The notes under the pieces: generated by a model
Told to the model about the DNA's origin: nothing
Seen by the model: the letters and a program-made list of their open reading frames with translations, nothing else
Database searches by the model: none
Shown here: one piece after another, positions 6,725 through 9,878 of the stretch
Position numbering within the stretch: the first letter of the stretch is position 1
Layout of the letters: each line of letters starts with the position of its first letter
Translations under genes and position numbers: made by a program
From: an uncultured Oscillospiraceae bacterium
GTDB taxonomy: Bacteria; Bacillota; Clostridia; Oscillospirales; Oscillospiraceae
Direction of reading: 5' to 3'
DNA length: 9,878 nt
Assembly (NCBI GenBank): GCA_934636305.1
Contig: CAKUAM010000074.1
Span: 1-9,878 of the forward strand

Positions 6725-7375
6725 ATGGGAACAGATCCGTTTCAGATACTTGGCGTATCACCGGATGCATCTGAGGATGAGATCCGTCAGGCCTATCGCC
6801 GTCTGGCAAAGAAATATCACCCGGATCTGAATCCAGGCGATCCGACCGCTGCACAGAAAATGAACGAGGTCAATGCAGCCTATGATGCGATCAAGAATCC
6901 GCAGGCATACCGGCAGCAGCAGGCCCAGCAGCAAGCGCAGCAGCAGGCCCGTCAGCAGTATCAGCAATATCAGCAGGGCTACCGGCAGACATATGATGAT
7001 CCGTTCGGTTTCTGGAGCAGCCAGTGGCAGCAGACAGATCAGCAAGACGGACAGGATCCCAACGGGTATCAGAGCTGGTATACCTATCATGCGGGAGCGG
7101 ATACAGAGGATGACGACAACAACGGCGGCTATCGCTGGACGTACCACCGCACGCGCCGCCGCGGCGGGTTTCTTGTGCGGCTGCTCGGCATCTATCTGCT
7201 CATTCAGCTGATGGCGTCGCTGTTTGGCGGCTGCGGTCAGCGATACTATTATTCGTATCCCTATGGATACGGCTATGATTCCAGCGACAGCAGCGGCTCG
7301 TCATACTCCGCGCCGGCTTCGTCCGGCCAGCAGAGCGGGACGGATTCCACGGGCTCCAGCTTCAGCTGGTATTGA
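6725..7375 (+). CDS. Membrane-anchored J-domain protein (non-canonical DnaJ)
   Basis: 216 residues. The N-terminal J-domain (about 3-65) has [20 protein letters not shown] and the essential HPD at 32-34, which stimulates the ATPase of an Hsp70. It is followed by a Gln-rich stretch (64-84), a Gln/Trp/Tyr-rich polar region (85-140), a basic patch HRTRRR (141-146) and one hydrophobic segment (about 149-168). The tail is low-complexity, rich in Tyr, Gly and Ser (172-216). There is no Gly/Phe region, zinc-finger domain or C-terminal substrate domain, so it is not standard DnaJ. The positive-inside rule places the J-domain in the cytoplasm and the Tyr/Ser tail outside. The ATG at 6725 is preferred because AAAGGAAG lies about 8 bp upstream; a GTG at 6716 would overlap that site. 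It is 33 bp upstream of dnaK, whose product is the obvious partner. Confidence 0.9.
   Translation: MGTDPFQILGVSPDASEDEIRQAYRRLAKKYHPDLNPGDPTAAQKMNEVNAAYDAIKNPQAYRQQQAQQQAQQQARQQYQQYQQGYRQTYDDPFGFWSSQWQQTDQQDGQDPNGYQSWYTYHAGADTEDDDNNGGYRWTYHRTRRRGGFLVRLLGIYLLIQLMASLFGGCGQRYYYSYPYGYGYDSSDSSGSSYSAPASSGQQSGTDSTGSSFSWY
6914..6976 (+). repeat. CAG-rich repeat coding for polyglutamine-like stretch
   Basis: Within the J-protein gene, most codons over this stretch are CAG or CAA, interrupted by GCC, GCG, CGT and TAT. It encodes Gln/Ala then Gln/Tyr runs after the J-domain. A partly duplicated unit (CAGCAGCAGGCCC at two places) suggests growth by slippage, so copy number could vary between strains. 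Confidence 0.7.
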
Positions 7376-7408
7376 CGCCGCGCGGTAATTTCTTCAGGAG
7401 GATTTCGC

Positions 7409-9211
7409 ATGTCGAAAACCATTGGTATTGACCTTGGCACAACCAACAGCTGTGTGGCTGTGATGGAGGGCGGCGAGCCCGTTATCATTCCAAATGCGGA
7501 GGGCGGGCGCACGACACCGTCGGTTGTTGCCTTTTCTAAAAATGGAGAGCGCATGGTCGGGCAGATTGCCAAGCGGCAGGCTGTAACGAACCACGACAGA
7601 ACCATCTCGTCAATCAAGCGCCAGATGGGCACCAACTATAAGGTGTCGATCGATGGACGCAAATATACCCCGCAGGAGATTTCCGCCATGATCCTGCAGA
7701 AGCTCAAGGCGGATGCGGAGAGCTATCTCGGCGAGCCGGTGACGGACGCGGTTATTACGGTCCCGGCCTACTTTACCGACGCGCAGCGCCAGGCAACCAA
7801 GGACGCAGGAAAAATTGCCGGGCTGAATGTCCAGCGGATCATCAACGAACCGACTGCGGCGGCGCTGGCCTATGGCATCGACAAAGAGCAGGCGCAGAAG
7901 ATCATGGTTTATGATCTTGGCGGCGGTACGTTCGATGTGTCGATTCTGGATATTTCCTCCGGCGTGATTGAGGTGCTGGCCACGGCTGGCAACAACCATC
8001 TTGGCGGCGACGATTTTGACCAGTGCGTTGTGGATTATCTTGTCTCGGAGTTCAAAAAACAGACGAGAATTGATCTCTCCCGGGATCCGGTTGCCATGCA
8101 GCGTGTGCGCGAGGCAGCGGAAAAGGCAAAGATTGAGTTGTCGTCCATGACGCAGACAACGGTGGAACAGCCGTATATTGCGGTCAGCAAGCAGGGACCT
8201 GTACACATGGAAATTCCGCTGACGCGCGCAAAGTTCAATGATCTCACGTATCATCTCGTGCAGGCCACACGGGAGCCGGTCAATCAGGCAATCAACGATT
8301 CCGGCATTTCCATCTCGCAGATCAGCAAGGTGCTGATGGTCGGCGGCTCCAGCCGGATTCCGGCTGTGCAGGATCTGGTGCAGTCCATGACCGGTACGCT
8401 GCCGTTTAAGGGCATCAATCCGGATGAATGTGTCGCTATGGGCGCCTGCCTGCAGGCGGGGGTGCTGTCCGGCAGCGTCAAGGGGCTGCTGCTTCTCGAT
8501 GTGACGCCTCTGAGCCTCGGTATTGAGACGCTGGGTGGCGTGTGCACGCGCATCATTGAGCGCAACACAACGCTGCCGATCCGCAAGAGCCAGATCTTCA
8601 CGACGGCTGCAAGCTATCAGTCCTCGGTAGACATCCATGTTCTGCAGGGAGAGCGGCCCATGGCGCACCAGAACAAGGAGCTGGGGCGCTTTCAGCTGAC
8701 GGGGATCCGCCGTGCGCCGCGCGGCGTGCCGCAGATTGAGGTCACGTTCTCCATTGACGCCAATGGCATTGTGAATGTTTCAGCAAAGGATCTGGACACC
8801 GGCAAGGCGCAGCAGATTACCATCACGGCCTCCTCGAACATGAGCCGCGATGAAATTGACCGCGCGGTGCGCGATGCACAGCGCTACGCAGCGGAGGATG
8901 CCAAGCTCAAGGCGGAGGCGACAGCCAAGGATCGCTGTGAGCAGCTGATGTTCCAGGCCAGCAGCGCAAAGAACCTCACGAAGGAGGACAAGGCGCGGGT
9001 GGCCGAGGCAGTCAAAAATGCCCGTCGCGCGGTCAAATCCAAGGACGCAGCGCAGATGAATGAAGCGGCAGATCAGCTTGAGGCAATCATGAATGCGGTC
9101 GGTGTGCATGTGGATCCCAACGCGGAATATCATGGCTCTGCCAGCTATGAGAACCCCAATAATGACTATACGGATGATGCGGTCGACGCAGATTTCGAAG
9201 AAATGAAATAA
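7409..9211 (+). CDS. dnaK: Molecular chaperone DnaK (Hsp70)
   Basis: 600 residues, an ATP-driven chaperone that binds exposed hydrophobic segments. The ATPase domain starts [14 protein letters not shown], with K70, E147 ([12 protein letters not shown]), the phosphate-2 motif [11 protein letters not shown] (T174) and [11 protein letters not shown]. The linker [12 protein letters not shown] is near 360-371, and the substrate-binding domain has [28 protein letters not shown] and a helical lid (about 480-580). The C-terminus is [11 protein letters not shown], close to the usual EEVDADFEEV ending. The ATPase domain is about 25-30 residues shorter than in Escherichia coli, as is known for Gram-positive DnaK. 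The start has AGGAGG (7396-7401) seven bases upstream. It follows the membrane J-protein gene with no terminator between and shares its promoter. grpE, hrcA and a standard dnaJ, the usual neighbours, are absent, so this may be a specialised copy or a rearranged locus; the rest of the genome would tell. Confidence 0.97.
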   Translation: MSKTIGIDLGTTNSCVAVMEGGEPVIIPNAEGGRTTPSVVAFSKNGERMVGQIAKRQAVTNHDRTISSIKRQMGTNYKVSIDGRKYTPQEISAMILQKLKADAESYLGEPVTDAVITVPAYFTDAQRQATKDAGKIAGLNVQRIINEPTAAALAYGIDKEQAQKIMVYDLGGGTFDVSILDISSGVIEVLATAGNNHLGGDDFDQCVVDYLVSEFKKQTRIDLSRDPVAMQRVREAAEKAKIELSSMTQTTVEQPYIAVSKQGPVHMEIPLTRAKFNDLTYHLVQATREPVNQAINDSGISISQISKVLMVGGSSRIPAVQDLVQSMTGTLPFKGINPDECVAMGACLQAGVLSGSVKGLLLLDVTPLSLGIETLGGVCTRIIERNTTLPIRKSQIFTTAASYQSSVDIHVLQGERPMAHQNKELGRFQLTGIRRAPRGVPQIEVTFSIDANGIVNVSAKDLDTGKAQQITITASSNMSRDEIDRAVRDAQRYAAEDAKLKAEATAKDRCEQLMFQASSAKNLTKEDKARVAEAVKNARRAVKSKDAAQMNEAADQLEAIMNAVGVHVDPNAEYHGSASYENPNNDYTDDAVDADFEEMK

Positions 9212-9218
9212 AACAATC

Positions 9219-9251
9219 ACGGGCAGCCGCAGAAGTGCGGCTGCCCGTTTT
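9219..9251 (+). terminator. Rho-independent terminator after dnaK
   Basis: A 13-bp perfect stem, ACGGGCAGCCGCA (9219-9231) with TGCGGCTGCCCGT (9236-9248), closed by a GAAG loop and followed by a short T run. It starts 8 bp after the dnaK stop codon. Confidence 0.93.
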
Positions 9252-9263
9252 ACCTGGACATAG

Positions 9264-9293
9264 AAAATCCCGGCAGGCGCAGCCTGCCGGGAT
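9264..9293 (-). terminator. Rho-independent terminator of the ABC ATPase gene
   Basis: A 12-bp perfect stem, ATCCCGGCAGGC (9267-9278) with GCCTGCCGGGAT (9282-9293), and a 3-base loop. On the minus strand the hairpin is followed by TTTT (9267-9264), 10 bp after the ATPase stop codon. With the dnaK terminator 16 bp away it insulates two convergent units. Confidence 0.85.
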
Positions 9294-9302
9294 GGCTTGT
9301 GC

Positions 9303-9878
9303 TTAGAACAGATTCTTCTCAGTTTCCTTATTGAAGAAATGCATCAGTTCCGGACGGAAGCTGTACTTGACAGCCTTGTGCCCGCCGTGGACGGTGTCGA
9401 TATCGATGTCTGTGGTCGGGACAACGATGACGACGTCCTTGCCGTTGGAGTTGACATGCAGATGGAGCTCGGAACCCATCAGCTCGGATACGTCAACGGT
9501 AGCGTCGATGCCGTCATCAGCCAGATGTACATGCACCGGACGGACACCGACAATGATCTCTGCGGGGATGGTGTCCATTTTCTTGAGCGCGTCCTGCTTG
9601 TCTGCCGGAAGCTCAAAATCCTTGCCCTGCACGGTCGCATAGAACTTGTCGCCCTTTTTGCTGAGCGTCGCGTCGAAGAAGTTCATCTGCGGCGTGCCGA
9701 TGAAGCCGGCGACAAAGAGGTTCGACGGATGGTTGAACACCTCCTGCGGCGTGCCGATCTGCTGGATGAAGCCGTCACGCATGATGACGATGCGATCACC
9801 GAGCGTCATAGCCTCGACCTGGTCGTGGGTGACATAGATGAAGGTGGTGTCGATCTTCTCACGCAGCTTGATGATCTC
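9303..9878 (-). CDS. Sugar ABC transporter ATP-binding protein, MalK/MsmK/UgpC type (C-terminal part)
   Basis: The last 191 codons of a gene that begins beyond the right edge; full-length family members are about 370 residues. The visible part starts inside the nucleotide-binding domain at [20 protein letters not shown], with the switch-region His ([13 protein letters not shown]) and the family-typical [19 protein letters not shown] and [15 protein letters not shown]. It then has the TOBE/MalK regulatory domain ([25 protein letters not shown]). The Walker A, Walker B and signature motifs lie outside the window. This subfamily powers carbohydrate importers, and in Firmicutes one such ATPase often serves several transporters; nothing here shows the substrate. 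The stop codon is TAA (9303-9305) and a terminator follows. Confidence 0.93.
   Translation of the reverse strand, partial: EIIKLREKIDTTFIYVTHDQVEAMTLGDRIVIMRDGFIQQIGTPQEVFNHPSNLFVAGFIGTPQMNFFDATLSKKGDKFYATVQGKDFELPADKQDALKKMDTIPAEIIVGVRPVHVHLADDGIDATVDVSELMGSELHLHVNSNGKDVVIVVPTTDIDIDTVHGGHKAVKYSFRPELMHFFNKETEKNLF

Noticed and set aside
6914..6976. CRISPR-like or tandem DNA repeat
   Set aside because: The periodicity is codon-level CAG/CAA within a coding frame, not repeat-spacer units.
7610..8668. 352-codon open frame on the minus strand inside dnaK
   Set aside because: Antisense shadow of dnaK; the composition is unlike a real protein and there is no promoter or ribosome site.

Overview
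This looks like chromosomal DNA from a moderately high-GC member of the Firmicutes (Bacillota), most plausibly a gut anaerobe of the Clostridia/Oscillospiraceae type. The evidence is a BMP-family lipoprotein with a Thr/Glu-rich linker, a domain-permuted family-3 glycosidase relative, a DnaK with the short ATPase domain typical of Gram-positives, GGAGG-type ribosome binding sites and sigma-A-like promoters. The taxonomic call is inference, because no rRNA or marker gene is present. No mobile element, tRNA, rRNA or CRISPR array was seen.

Layout. (1) 1-2867, minus strand: the 5' part of a BMP/PnrA-like substrate-binding lipoprotein (running off the left edge) with its own strong promoter. Upstream of it lies a 699-residue GH3-like protein with swapped domain order, apparently lacking the catalytic nucleophile. 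(2) 2893-9251, plus strand: a response regulator and a histidine kinase (2-bp gap), an HtrA/DegP-type membrane-anchored serine protease, a strong terminator with extra hairpins, then a membrane-anchored J-domain protein and DnaK, closed by a strong terminator. (3) 9264-9878, minus strand: the C-terminal part of a MalK/MsmK/UgpC-type sugar ABC transporter ATPase with its own terminator, convergent with dnaK.

How the genes may work together. The three plus-strand promoters (upstream of the response regulator, htrA and the J-protein) share one architecture: TTTACA/TTCAAG-like hexamers repeated every 11 bp, a poor -35 and a good -10. This is the kind of site an OmpR-family regulator binds as a tandem dimer, and it resembles the CiaR (TTTAAG-N5-TTTAAG) and PhoP boxes of other Firmicutes. 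The simplest reading is one autoregulated envelope/protein-quality-control module. The kinase senses a signal outside the membrane, and the regulator induces itself, a surface protease and a membrane-tethered DnaJ/DnaK pair. The regulatory link is inference from sequence; the repeats themselves are directly visible.
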